Origin: Phaeobacter sp. 22II1-1F12B
GTDB lineage: Bacteria > Pseudomonadota > Alphaproteobacteria > Rhodobacterales > Rhodobacteraceae
Assembly (NCBI RefSeq): GCF_002210165.1
Contig: NZ_AQQP01000013.1
Span: forward strand, 62,001 to 126,000
Direction: 5' to 3'
Length of the DNA stretch: 64,000 nucleotides
The notes under the pieces were generated by a model. It saw only the letters and a list, made by a program, of their open reading frames with translations. It searched no databases and had not been told where the DNA came from. Below are positions 53,646 to 62,252 of the stretch, piece after piece. Made by a program: the position numbers and the translations under genes. Positions within the stretch are counted from its first letter, which is position 1. Each line of letters starts with the position of its first letter.

Positions 53646-54422
53646 ATGATCAACCCGATGGCATTGGACAATCAAGTGGTTATCGTCACAGGCGCCGGAC
53701 AGGGTATCGGCCGCGGTGTGGCGGCGCTGTCGGCAGAGCTGGGCGCCAAGGTCGTGGTGAACGATCTGAACGAGGACGGCGTCAAGGAAACCGCCGAACA
53801 GATCGGTGGCAATGCCCGCGCCATCGTGGGGAATGTGGCCGACCCGGACTTTCCCGGGAAGCTCGTGAAATTCGCCTTCGACGAATTCGGCGACATCAAC
53901 GGGCTTGTGAACAACGCCGGGATCGTGCGCGCCGCGATGATCCACAAGATGGACCGGGCCACCTGGCAACAGGTCATCGACGTGAACCTCACCGGTGTCT
54001 TCGCCTGCCTTCAGGCCGTGGGGACCTATTACAAGGACCGGGTCGAAAAAGACCCCGAAAGCGCCGCGCGCCGTGCCATCGTGAATATCTCATCCGATGC
54101 CGGGCGTCGCGGCACCATCGGTCAGATCAATTATGGCGCGGCAAAATCCGGGGTTCTGGGCCTGACAATGAGCGCCGCGCGTGAATGGGGCCGTTACCGC
54201 ATCAACGTCAATTCAGTCTGTTTCGGAATGGTCGAGACACCAATGACTGAGACCATCCGCTCTGAAAAATTCGCCGACAGGTATATGGCGCAGATTCCGA
54301 TGGGACGGATGAGCACCCCTGAAGAAGTCGCGCAGCCCGTCTGTTTCCTGTTGTCCAACGCGGCATCCTATATCACCGGCCAGCACCTGAGCGTGAACGG
54401 TGGCTTCCACATCGGGTTCTGA
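53646..54422 (+). CDS. Short-chain dehydrogenase/reductase
   Basis: A 258-residue classical SDR: TGAGQGIG nucleotide motif near residue 16, NDLN after the second strand (NAD(H)-type Asp), NNAG near 90, Ser in NISSDAG, Tyr/Lys in NYGAAK and LSVNGGFHIGF at the end. AAAAGGAGACAGAA precedes ATG 53646. It resembles the dehydrogenase domain of peroxisomal multifunctional enzymes, so 3-hydroxyacyl-CoA oxidation is a good guess. One base separates its stop from the DUF35 start. Confidence 0.9.
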   Translation: MINPMALDNQVVIVTGAGQGIGRGVAALSAELGAKVVVNDLNEDGVKETAEQIGGNARAIVGNVADPDFPGKLVKFAFDEFGDINGLVNNAGIVRAAMIHKMDRATWQQVIDVNLTGVFACLQAVGTYYKDRVEKDPESAARRAIVNISSDAGRRGTIGQINYGAAKSGVLGLTMSAAREWGRYRINVNSVCFGMVETPMTETIRSEKFADRYMAQIPMGRMSTPEEVAQPVCFLLSNAASYITGQHLSVNGGFHIGF

Positions 54423-54423
54423 G

Positions 54424-54819
54424 ATGGCCGGCATTGGACAAGGCCCAGGGCCGGACGCCGTCTTCGCCGCGAAGCTGGCCGAGGGCGTCTTCGAGATTCA
54501 GAAATGTGGCGGCTGCGGCACCCATGTATTCCATCCGCGCGTGATCTGTCCGGCCTGCGGCAGCGCGGATCTGGGATGGTTCGCGCCAACCGGGAGGGGC
54601 ACCGTCTATGCGCGAACGGTCGTGCGCCGAAAACCGGAACGAGGCGGCGATTACAACGTGGTTCTGGTGGACCTGGAGGAAGGGGTACGAATGATGTCGC
54701 GCATCGACGGTATCGCGCATGACCAGATTGTCGCCGGGCTGAAAGTAACCGCGTCGATCGGCGAAGGCGCCGAAGGTGACCCCGCCGTGGTTTTCCGGCC
54801 AGAAGGAGAAGCAAATTGA
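54424..54819 (+). CDS. DUF35 OB-fold / zinc-ribbon protein
   Basis: A 131-residue protein with a four-Cys zinc ribbon (CGGCGTHVFHPRVICPACG) and an OB-fold (GRGTVYARTVVRRKPERGG, VVLVDLEEGVRMMSRIDG). It immediately precedes a cysteine-less thiolase-like gene, in the reverse order of the pair at 33753-35334. The two presumably form a complex in which this protein holds the CoA part. Confidence 0.88.
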   Translation: MAGIGQGPGPDAVFAAKLAEGVFEIQKCGGCGTHVFHPRVICPACGSADLGWFAPTGRGTVYARTVVRRKPERGGDYNVVLVDLEEGVRMMSRIDGIAHDQIVAGLKVTASIGEGAEGDPAVVFRPEGEAN

Positions 54820-55961
54820 GTTTACGGGGAAAAGCCGCCATCGTCGGTGCAGCGCTGGCAGGCTGCGGCGAGGCCCATGGCAAAAGCTCGATGGAGATCA
54901 CAATCGAGGGGGTGCACGGCGCGCTTGCCGATGCGGGGATCGCACTTGGCGAGGTCGATGCCGTTGCCACCTGCCAGCCGCTGGATATGCTGTCGGGTCT
55001 TACACTGGCGCAGGAATTGGGCTTGAACCCCAGGTTCACGATGAACAACCGCATGGGCGGCTCGTCGTTCCTGTCGCACACGCTCTGGGCCGCGATGCTG
55101 CTCGAATTGCGGCTCGCTGATACCGTGTTGATCTGCTACGGATCGAACCAGCGCACCGCCTCGGGCAAGCTGATGACTGCGCTTGGCCTGCCGACCTACG
55201 AGGCCCCCTACCGACCGTTGTTCCCGCTGTCGTCCTATGCGCTGGCCACAGACCGTCACATGACGCAATTCGGCACAACGCGCGAACAGCTGGCCGACGT
55301 GGCGGTGGCGGCCCGGGCCTGGGCCCAAAAGAACCCCGACGCTTTCATGCGCGATCCTCTGACGCGCGAGGATGTCATCGCCTCGCGGCCGGTTTCCGAC
55401 CCTCTGCGGGTGCGCGACTGCTGCCTTGTGACCGATGGCGGTGGCGCGATTGTGATGCGCCGGGCCGAGACGGCCAAGGATCACCCCAGACCTCCGGTGT
55501 ATTTGCTGGGCGGCGGCGAGGGCACGACGCACCGCGACATCTCCGAAATGGCGGACCTGACCGTGACCGGCGCTGCGCAATCAGGGCGAACGGCCATGGA
55601 CATGGCGGGTGTCAAACCCGCGGACATCGACGTGGTCCAGCTCTACGACGCGTTCACCATCAATGTGATCCTTTTTCTAGAAGATCTGGGCTTTTGCAAG
55701 AAAGGCGAAGGCGGTGCGTTTGTGGCGAACGGCGGCATCGCGCCTGGCGGCCACCTGCCGGTCAATACCAATGGTGGCGGCCTGTCATGCGTGCATCCCG
55801 GGATGTACGGCATCTTCACGCTGGTCGAGGCGGTGCGGCAACTGCGCGGCGATGCTGGCGATCGCCAGATCGGCAGTGCCGAACTGGCCCTGGCCCACGG
55901 CAACGGCGGTGTCCTGTCCAGCCAGGTGACGAATATCCTGGGCACCGAAGCCACCCTCTGA
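54816..55961 (+). CDS. Thiolase-like protein without nucleophilic cysteine (probable retro-aldolase subunit)
   Basis: A 381-residue SCP2-type thiolase-fold protein. The nucleophile loop reads MNNRMGGSSFLSH (near residues 76-88) with no Cys. Tyr277 in QLYDAFT replaces the usual His. These are the same two changes as in the 33753-34925 protein and in Ltp2-type aldolases. The start is TTG 54816, four-base overlap (TTGA) with the DUF35 stop and AGAAGGAGA upstream. It ends operon I. Retro-aldol cleavage is inferred; a true thiolase is unlikely without the Cys. Confidence 0.83.
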   Translation: MSLRGKAAIVGAALAGCGEAHGKSSMEITIEGVHGALADAGIALGEVDAVATCQPLDMLSGLTLAQELGLNPRFTMNNRMGGSSFLSHTLWAAMLLELRLADTVLICYGSNQRTASGKLMTALGLPTYEAPYRPLFPLSSYALATDRHMTQFGTTREQLADVAVAARAWAQKNPDAFMRDPLTREDVIASRPVSDPLRVRDCCLVTDGGGAIVMRRAETAKDHPRPPVYLLGGGEGTTHRDISEMADLTVTGAAQSGRTAMDMAGVKPADIDVVQLYDAFTINVILFLEDLGFCKKGEGGAFVANGGIAPGGHLPVNTNGGGLSCVHPGMYGIFTLVEAVRQLRGDAGDRQIGSAELALAHGNGGVLSSQVTNILGTEATL

Positions 55962-55981
55962 ACAGACGAAGGAAGCAATGA

Positions 55982-56007
55982 AGCGGCCCTTCTTGCGAAG
56001 GGCCGCT
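55982..56007. terminator. Perfect 11-bp stem terminator between convergent operons
   Basis: AGCGGCCCTTC (55982-55992) and GAAGGGCCGCT (55997-56007) form a perfect stem with loop TTGC, between the thiolase-like gene and the converging dctP gene. T content after it is low on both strands, but placement and strength argue for termination. Confidence 0.7.
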
Positions 56008-56029
56008 GTGTATTCAGGCCTGAAACGGC

Positions 56030-57163
56030 TCAGTTCGGGTAGGTTGCGAAGTCGATCTTGGAATAAATCTCCTGACGCAGAAGGTCTGCATAAGGCTGAT
56101 GATTGTCCCGGATCGGTTGCAGCGGCTCAACCAGACCGTGCCATTTCTCGATCAGCTCGCGATAGGTTGCGATCAGCGGTTCCGGATCTTCGATGCCGCG
56201 TTCCTCGCGCGAGATGCGGGCGATCTCTTCAAGATCGGCGGTGCGGAAATCAATGAGATCCTGAAGAAACTCAGGCGACGGCTGGTGTACCTGCAGGCCA
56301 AGCCCACCCGCCTCTTTCAGCACGTCGAGATCGTCGGTTTCGTAGTACACCTCGGTCTGCGCCACGGCCTCGGGTATGTTCTTGACGAATTGCTCGCGTT
56401 GCTCCGGCGAAAGTGAGATCCAGAATTTCGGGCCGGCGGCAAAGATCGAACCGGAATGATAGGTGCCCAACGGCAACTCCGTCAGGTGCTTGGCAACCTC
56501 GATCAGACTGTGCCCCTTGAGCGCACCGACCGGCTGCACCGCAGCGGTGACGACACCGTGGCTCATCGTGTCGTACATCTCGCTCGACGGCACGTTTACC
56601 GGCTCTGCCCCAAGGCGTGTCGCCCAGCGGTCCCAGACCGACCCGCCCGTGCGCAGCTTGACCCCTTGCATATCGCTGATTTCGACGATCGGCTTGGTGG
56701 TCAGCAATACATAAGGCGCAGTGCTGATCCCGCTCAGCGCCACCATGCCGTTCTTTGCGAACTCGTCCTTGCACGGCTGGCAGTGCAGCATCACGAATTC
56801 GCTGGTCGCGCCGGCCATGGCATAGTGGTCCTCGCCCAAAAGAGCGAGATCGGCGACGAGCTGCGCATAGGGCATTTCCGACCTGAAATAGGTCAACGCC
56901 AGCAGACCTACATCGGCGACGCCGTCGCGCAGGCCGGACAGTGTTGGCTTGGGGCCAAGCAAGGCGCCGCCGGCAAACAGCTTGAAGTCGAAGGCATCCG
57001 GAAATTCAGATTCGGTCATTTCGGCAAAGGCGGCATGGCCACGCGATGTCGCGTGATTGGGTGACGTCCAGTTGGATATAGTCACCCGCTTTTCGGCCAG
57101 GGCCGGTGTCGCCGCTAGAACGGTCGTCGCCGCCAGCGCGGCAAACGCATTGGTCAGTTTCAT
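56030..57163 (-). CDS. TRAP transporter solute-binding protein (DctP type)
   Basis: A 377-residue periplasmic receptor with a signal peptide (KLTNAFAALAATTVLAATPALAE in effect, cleavage near residue 23). The mature part has FAGGALLGPKPTLSGLRDG and VKLRTGGSVWDRW, with the conserved carboxylate-binding Arg. It is the last gene of operon J, after dctM, an order in which the receptor is transcribed last. Confidence 0.92.
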   Translation of the reverse strand: MKLTNAFAALAATTVLAATPALAEKRVTISNWTSPNHATSRGHAAFAEMTESEFPDAFDFKLFAGGALLGPKPTLSGLRDGVADVGLLALTYFRSEMPYAQLVADLALLGEDHYAMAGATSEFVMLHCQPCKDEFAKNGMVALSGISTAPYVLLTTKPIVEISDMQGVKLRTGGSVWDRWATRLGAEPVNVPSSEMYDTMSHGVVTAAVQPVGALKGHSLIEVAKHLTELPLGTYHSGSIFAAGPKFWISLSPEQREQFVKNIPEAVAQTEVYYETDDLDVLKEAGGLGLQVHQPSPEFLQDLIDFRTADLEEIARISREERGIEDPEPLIATYRELIEKWHGLVEPLQPIRDNHQPYADLLRQEIYSKIDFATYPN

Positions 57164-57186
57164 GTGGTCTCCTCCTCTTTTTCAAG

Positions 57187-57206
57187 ACCCCGCTATTGCG
57201 CGGGGT
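57187..57206 (-). other. Intercistronic hairpin between dctM and dctP
   Basis: ACCCCGC and GCGGGGT form a seven-base-pair stem around TATTGC in the 66-base gap. No T run follows. As at 37385, a role in unequal expression of receptor and permease is likely. Confidence 0.5.
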
Positions 57207-57229
57207 TCGTCACGGCCGGGATGGCCAAA

Positions 57230-58537
57230 TCAGTTGCCGAGCTCTGGCAGGAACATGATCAGTTCGGGAAAGGCGACCATGATGATCAGGACCACCACAT
57301 CCGCAGCCAAAAACCACAAAACACCCTTGAAAATCAGTGAAATCGGGACCGCATCACCGACGATGCCCTTGATCACGAACACGTTCAGCCCCACCGGTGG
57401 GGTGATCAGAGCCATCTCGACCAGCTTGGTTGCAAGCACGCCCAGCCAGATCAGGCTGATATGGTTCGCCTCGTAGATCGGCAGAAGGATCGGCAGCGTC
57501 AGCAGCAGGATGCCCAGCGGATCGAGGATCATGCCCAGCAGACAAAAGATCACGGCCGTGCCGAAAACCAGCATCACATAGCTGGCCCCCATATCAATCA
57601 CCAGGTCGGTCATCGCTTCGGGGATACCGCTGATCGCCAGAAACCTCGAAAACAGGTTGGCACCGACCGCGATGATGAAGATCGCCGCAGTCATTTTTGC
57701 AGTGTCCATCAGCGCGATCCTGGAAACTTTCCAGTTCAGGGTGCCGCGCGCCGCCGCAATCACGAAGGACAACGCCGCCCCGACAGCCCCGGCCTGCGTG
57801 GGTGTGAATATCCCGGTGAACAGACCGCCGAAAACGCCCACCACCAGCAAGATCACGGGCCATGTCTCGCTCAGGGCCTCCAGCCGTTCGGACCATGTCG
57901 CGCTTTCGTCGAGCGACGGCGCGAGCGCGGGATTGATCCACACACGAACGATGATCACGGCCCAGTACCCCAGCATCGTCAGTACGCCCGGCACGATCGC
58001 GGCCAGAAACAGCTTGCTGATCGCGACCTCGGCAAAAATACCGTAGATGATCAGAAGGATGCTCGGCGGGATGAGCGACCCCATGGTGCCGGCTGCGGCA
58101 ACCACGGCGGTACTCAGCCCGGGATCGTAGTCGCGCTTCAGCATTTCCGGCACCGCGATCCGGCCCATTGCCGCGGCGCAGGCCAGGCTGGAGCCGGCCG
58201 CCGCCGAAAACAGCGCCGCGCCGCCCACGCTGGCGACCGCCAGCCCGCCCGGCAGGAATGACAGCCAGACCCGGGCGGCCTTGAAGATCCCGCGCGTGAT
58301 GTCGGTCTGGTAACAGACGTATCCCATCAACAGGAACATCGGGATCGAACTGAGGGTCCAGTGCGCGGCAAAATCATAGGGCACCGCCGTCAGCAGGCCG
58401 AAAGCCGCGCCGCTTCCCAGCATCGCCCAGAACCCGAAGAAGGACACGATACCCAGCGCGACCGCGATCGGAACGCGCAGCAAGACCAGCAGGATGACAG
58501 AAACGATGCCGCAAAGGCCGATCTGGAAAAAGCTCAC
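57230..58537 (-). CDS. TRAP transporter large permease (DctM type)
   Basis: A 435-residue polytopic membrane protein: SIPMFLLMGYVCYQTDIT, FSAAAGSSLACAAAMGR, IPPSILLIIYGIFAEVA, LLGMILDPLGILLLT and LITPPVGLNVFVIKG. It lies 10 bases after dctQ. The GSS(L/T)A loop reads AAGSSLACA, slightly different from the GSSTA of the other two DctM proteins. Confidence 0.93.
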   Translation of the reverse strand: MSFFQIGLCGIVSVILLVLLRVPIAVALGIVSFFGFWAMLGSGAAFGLLTAVPYDFAAHWTLSSIPMFLLMGYVCYQTDITRGIFKAARVWLSFLPGGLAVASVGGAALFSAAAGSSLACAAAMGRIAVPEMLKRDYDPGLSTAVVAAAGTMGSLIPPSILLIIYGIFAEVAISKLFLAAIVPGVLTMLGYWAVIIVRVWINPALAPSLDESATWSERLEALSETWPVILLVVGVFGGLFTGIFTPTQAGAVGAALSFVIAAARGTLNWKVSRIALMDTAKMTAAIFIIAVGANLFSRFLAISGIPEAMTDLVIDMGASYVMLVFGTAVIFCLLGMILDPLGILLLTLPILLPIYEANHISLIWLGVLATKLVEMALITPPVGLNVFVIKGIVGDAVPISLIFKGVLWFLAADVVVLIIMVAFPELIMFLPELGN

Positions 58538-58547
58538 CGTTCCACTC

Positions 58548-59069
58548 CTATTCGTACATGTCGTGATTGGGGCCGGCCATGCCAGCGTCGGTGAAAGGCC
58601 TCTGGATCAGCTTGGCCAGCAAGAGCAGAACCATCAGCCCCGCACCAAGAGGCAGACAGAAGCGACCGGGCCAGACGGTCACCGCCGCCATGCCCATGGA
58701 TTGCTCGCCGATGAGGTATTTTTCGACGGCATCGATCCAGGTCTGCCAGGTGAGCAGCCCGTAGAACACCGCAGACAGCGCCAGAGCCAGCATGTCGAGA
58801 GCGGTCCTCGCCCCCGTCGGGAGCAGATCGTGGATCAGGTCGACCTTGATGTGCTCGTTGGTGTATTCGACGAAGGGAAGCGGCAGAAAGACCAGCCCGA
58901 CCATGTAATAATACGACACGTAATCCACCGTGCCCGGCAGGGGCTCGGCGATGAACTGGCTCAGGATGACATCGAGCGTGACGTGGACCATCATCAGGGC
59001 CGCCAGGGCAGTCGCAATATAGGTGATAATCCGCGACACCCTGCCAAGTCGTGCAATGACTGTTTCCAT
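58548..59069 (-). CDS. TRAP transporter small membrane subunit (DctQ type)
   Basis: A 173-residue membrane protein with about four hydrophobic segments and a DctQ-like PGTVDYVSYYYMVGLVFLPL region. I use ATG 59069, which has GGGAAGAGA upstream. The in-frame ATG at 59114 overlaps the crotonase stop as ATGA and would add 15 residues; it cannot be ruled out. Confidence 0.85.
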   Translation of the reverse strand: METVIARLGRVSRIITYIATALAALMMVHVTLDVILSQFIAEPLPGTVDYVSYYYMVGLVFLPLPFVEYTNEHIKVDLIHDLLPTGARTALDMLALALSAVFYGLLTWQTWIDAVEKYLIGEQSMGMAAVTVWPGRFCLPLGAGLMVLLLLAKLIQRPFTDAGMAGPNHDMYE

Positions 59070-59110
59070 CACTATCTCTTCCCTGTCGTAAAAAGGGCCA
59101 ATCCGCTTGG

Positions 59111-59887
59111 TCATACGCCACGGAAAACCGGTTTTCTCTTGCTCAGAAAGGCGTCGATGCCTTCGGCGTGATCCGCGCTCTTGATGATTTGCCCCTGAAT
59201 GATGGCTTCTGTTTCAAGAAAGCTCTCCAGAGACGGTTGCATCGCGGCGCGCATCAGCCGCTTGGTACCGGCCAGGGCAAAGGTTGGCCCCGCGGCCAGG
59301 TCTGTCGCATAGTCCAGGGCCGCCCGGTCGAGGGCATCATCGGGATGAACCTGGCTTGCCAATCCCAGGCTCAGGGCTTCATCCGCCGGCACCATCCGCG
59401 CTGAGAAGGCAAGGTCCGTCGCACGTTGCCGACCGATCAGATTCTGAAGGAAAAACGCCGCGCCGCCATCGGGGGCCAGCCCGATCTTGCGAAAAACCTG
59501 ACCGAATCTTGCCGTCTCGGAGAGCAGGATAACGTCGCAGGCGAGCGCCATGCTCAGACCGATCCCGACCGCCGGACCGCGCACCGCGGCAACCACAGGC
59601 TTCTCGCAATTGAATATGGAAAGGATCATCTGGTGCGCCCTGTACAAGCGCGCCCGATCACCCCAGACATCGTCCTTGCCCATGGTCGAAATATCCGCAC
59701 CCGCACAAAAAGCGCGGCCCTCGGCCCGCAGTAATACGGCGCGAATCCGCGGGTCAGTTTGGATATCGCGAAACGCGTCCAGGAGTTCGACGCGCATGTC
59801 GAGGGTCAGCGCATTCAGCTTGTCGGGCCGGTTCAACGACACGACGGCCAGACCTTCTGAGTGTTCCACAGTGATATCGCTTGTCAT
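59111..59887 (-). CDS. Enoyl-CoA hydratase/isomerase family protein
   Basis: A 258-residue crotonase-fold protein with oxyanion-hole segments AFCAGADIS and RGPAVGIGLSMALACD. The usual first catalytic Glu of hydratases is not in place: the region reads FGQVFRKIGLAPDGGAA. The LxPDxG form is typical of isomerase-type members such as PaaG, where the Asp acts. Isomerisation or hydration of an enoyl-CoA is therefore possible. The start is ATG 59887, after GGGAGGGG. The longer frame to 59941 has no such site. Confidence 0.87.
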   Translation of the reverse strand: MTSDITVEHSEGLAVVSLNRPDKLNALTLDMRVELLDAFRDIQTDPRIRAVLLRAEGRAFCAGADISTMGKDDVWGDRARLYRAHQMILSIFNCEKPVVAAVRGPAVGIGLSMALACDVILLSETARFGQVFRKIGLAPDGGAAFFLQNLIGRQRATDLAFSARMVPADEALSLGLASQVHPDDALDRAALDYATDLAAGPTFALAGTKRLMRAAMQPSLESFLETEAIIQGQIIKSADHAEGIDAFLSKRKPVFRGV

Positions 59888-59915
59888 GACCACCCCTCCC
59901 TTTGGCGAAGATTCG

Positions 59916-61070
59916 TCAGTCAGTGAACAGCGCCCGAGCAATCCCGTTCTTATGTATCTGGGTCGTTCCCCCGGTGATCGTCAGCATCCGCACATCCCTC
60001 ACCATCCGCTCCAACGGAAGCGAACCGAAATAGCCGTAGCCACCGAACATCTGCATGGCGTCATGGGTGACGCGCTGTGCCATTTCGGTGGCCTGAACCT
60101 TGGCGATCGAAGACAATGTTGGATCGGGCTGGCCGCGGTCGATCAGCGACAGCGCCGTATAACACAACGACCGCGCGGCCTCGATCTGCACCTTCATGTC
60201 CGACATCATCCATTGCAGCCCCTGCATCTCGGACAGCGCCTTGCCGAATTGCCGGCGGGTCTTCATGTAGTCGCGTGCAAGGTCGAACGCCCCCTCGGCG
60301 ACACCAAGCGCCAGTATCCCCATGCCGACGCGCGTGGCGTTATAGACACCCAGCGGGCGGACAAAGCCGCTGGAGTTGCCGGCCAGCCCTTCGGTCACGA
60401 CGTTTTCGGACGGCACCCGCACATCGTCGAAATGGATCTCGCATTCGTTGCAGCCGCGCGCGCCCATCTTCTGTTCAAGAATATGGACCGAAACGCCGGG
60501 GCTTTTGCGGTGCACCAAAACGGTTCCGATGCCTCGCGCGCCTTTGCTTTCGCAGAACCGAGCATAGACCAGAAGGTAATCGGCCCTGTCGCCGAAAGTG
60601 GTAAAGATCTTGCCGCCGTTCAGCACAAACCCGTCCCCGTCCGGGCGCAGCGATGTCGTCACCGCGGTGGCGTCCGACCCGGCCTCGGGCTCGGACCAGG
60701 AGATCGCGCATTCGATCTCGCCCGCGGCGAAGCGGGGCAGGAAAGCCTGCTTCAACGCCTCGCTGCCGCAGGTGGCGATGATCCGGGGCGAGACGTTCTG
60801 ATCGTGAACGATCAGCGCGGTATTGAAATCCACCTTGGCCAGTTCTTCGATCACGAGATAGCAATCCACCAGCGGCGTACCGCCACCGCCGTATTCTTCG
60901 GGAATGGTCATGCCCAGATAGCCAAGCGCGCCCAGGCGATGGTGGTTTTCCTCGGGGTAGATGCCGTCGCGGTCCCAGCGTGCGGCGCGGTCCCGGAATT
61001 CCCCGAGCGCCAGTTTGCGCGCGGCATCCTTGAGAGCGACCTGTTCTGTCGTTAGCAACGAGGGATGCAT
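59916..61070 (-). CDS. Acyl-CoA dehydrogenase with no obvious catalytic glutamate
   Basis: A 384-residue acyl-CoA dehydrogenase with all domains: GYLGMTIPEEYGGGGTP, the FAD segment AISWSEPEAGSDATAVT and MFGGYGYFGSLPLERM. The C-terminal motif reads LTITGGTTQIHK, Gly for the classical Glu. The isovaleryl-type place reads GVYNATRVGMG, where a Glu would be expected before Arg. So neither known base position is filled. It may use another residue or work with the next-door dehydrogenase, whose stop lies five bases upstream of this start. Confidence 0.87.
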   Translation of the reverse strand: MHPSLLTTEQVALKDAARKLALGEFRDRAARWDRDGIYPEENHHRLGALGYLGMTIPEEYGGGGTPLVDCYLVIEELAKVDFNTALIVHDQNVSPRIIATCGSEALKQAFLPRFAAGEIECAISWSEPEAGSDATAVTTSLRPDGDGFVLNGGKIFTTFGDRADYLLVYARFCESKGARGIGTVLVHRKSPGVSVHILEQKMGARGCNECEIHFDDVRVPSENVVTEGLAGNSSGFVRPLGVYNATRVGMGILALGVAEGAFDLARDYMKTRRQFGKALSEMQGLQWMMSDMKVQIEAARSLCYTALSLIDRGQPDPTLSSIAKVQATEMAQRVTHDAMQMFGGYGYFGSLPLERMVRDVRMLTITGGTTQIHKNGIARALFTD

Positions 61071-61075
61071 CCGCC

Positions 61076-62251
61076 CTACCCCCGCCGCTGGTCGAAGCTG
61101 TGGCCGTAGACCATGGCGGCGATCGTATTGCGCAGGATTTCGACGGTGCCACCGCCAAGCGCGAAGCCGCGCGCGTCACGCACCATACGTTCCAGCGGGT
61201 ATTCGCGCGTGTAACCATTGTGACCGTGGATCTGCAGCGCTTCGTTCGTGACCCTCTGCGCCATTTCGTTGGCGTAAAGCTTGGCCATGGTCGCATCCAT
61301 CGGATCGGGAAAGCCGTTCGGCGCGGGGTTGGTCGCGGCCCGATAGACCATCAGACGCGCAGCATGGATCTGTGTGGCCATGTCGGCGATTTTCCATTGC
61401 AGGCCCTGGAATTCCTTGATCGGGCGCCCGAACTGATGGCGAATCTCGGAATACGACTTTGCAGCATCGAAAGCGCCCTGCGCCAGCCCCACGCACATCG
61501 CTGCGTTGCCCACCCGCTCGGGTCCGAAACTGCTCATCAACAGCGCGAAGGAGCGCGAGCTTTCCGGGTCCCCTTCGACCAGCACATCCTCGGGACCGGC
61601 CTTGTAGTTTTCAAGGATAATCTCGGCCTCGGTCAGCCCCCGGCCACCCATCTTCAGCGATATGTGGCCGATCCGCGCGCCCGGCTTCTTCAGATCGACG
61701 ACAAAGGCACCAATCCCCTTCGCCCCGCTGGCCTTGCCGAAACGGCAGAAGACCAGCGCATAATCGGCCACATGGGCGCCCGTGGACCAGCATTTGTTGC
61801 CATTCAGCACCCATCCGTCGCCGTCCCTTGTGGCCGTGGTGCGCAGGTCTGTCACCGCCGACCCCGCCTCTGGCTCGCTGATGGCGATTGCGATGAATTT
61901 CTTGCCGGCCACCATGTCTGGCAGGAACCGCTTTTTCTGCTCGTCGCTGCCCAGAACGCTGATTGCCCGGGATGGGCCGTTCAGGTAGAGTTGCGAGACC
62001 AGCGCCGTGTTGAAACAGACCCGCGCCATTTCTTCCAGAAACACCGTGCCCTGGATCACTGGCGCGCCGGAGCCGCCGTATTCTTCAGGGATGAACATTC
62101 CCAGATAGCCAAGTTCGGCCAGCTTGTCGCGGTTCGCGGCTGGAAACTCTTCGGCTTCGTCCCAATGGGCGGCCCTGGGAGCAAACTCGCGCTCAGCCAG
62201 CTTGCGTGCCTCGTTGCGAAAATCCTCCAATTCCGGATCGAGCTTGAACAT
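61076..62251 (-). CDS. Acyl-CoA dehydrogenase
   Basis: A 391-residue acyl-CoA dehydrogenase: GYLGMFIPEEYGGSGAPV, AIAISEPEAGSAVTDLRT, NGNKCWSTGAHVAD and GHNGYTREYPLERMVRD. The C-terminal motif is LGGGTVEIL, without the classical Glu. FGPERVGNA supplies the Glu used in isovaleryl-type enzymes. It is one base downstream of the CoA-transferase and just before a second dehydrogenase that has lost both base positions, so a mixed enzyme is possible. Confidence 0.9.
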   Translation of the reverse strand: MFKLDPELEDFRNEARKLAEREFAPRAAHWDEAEEFPAANRDKLAELGYLGMFIPEEYGGSGAPVIQGTVFLEEMARVCFNTALVSQLYLNGPSRAISVLGSDEQKKRFLPDMVAGKKFIAIAISEPEAGSAVTDLRTTATRDGDGWVLNGNKCWSTGAHVADYALVFCRFGKASGAKGIGAFVVDLKKPGARIGHISLKMGGRGLTEAEIILENYKAGPEDVLVEGDPESSRSFALLMSSFGPERVGNAAMCVGLAQGAFDAAKSYSEIRHQFGRPIKEFQGLQWKIADMATQIHAARLMVYRAATNPAPNGFPDPMDATMAKLYANEMAQRVTNEALQIHGHNGYTREYPLERMVRDARGFALGGGTVEILRNTIAAMVYGHSFDQRRG

Positions 62252-62252
62252 G

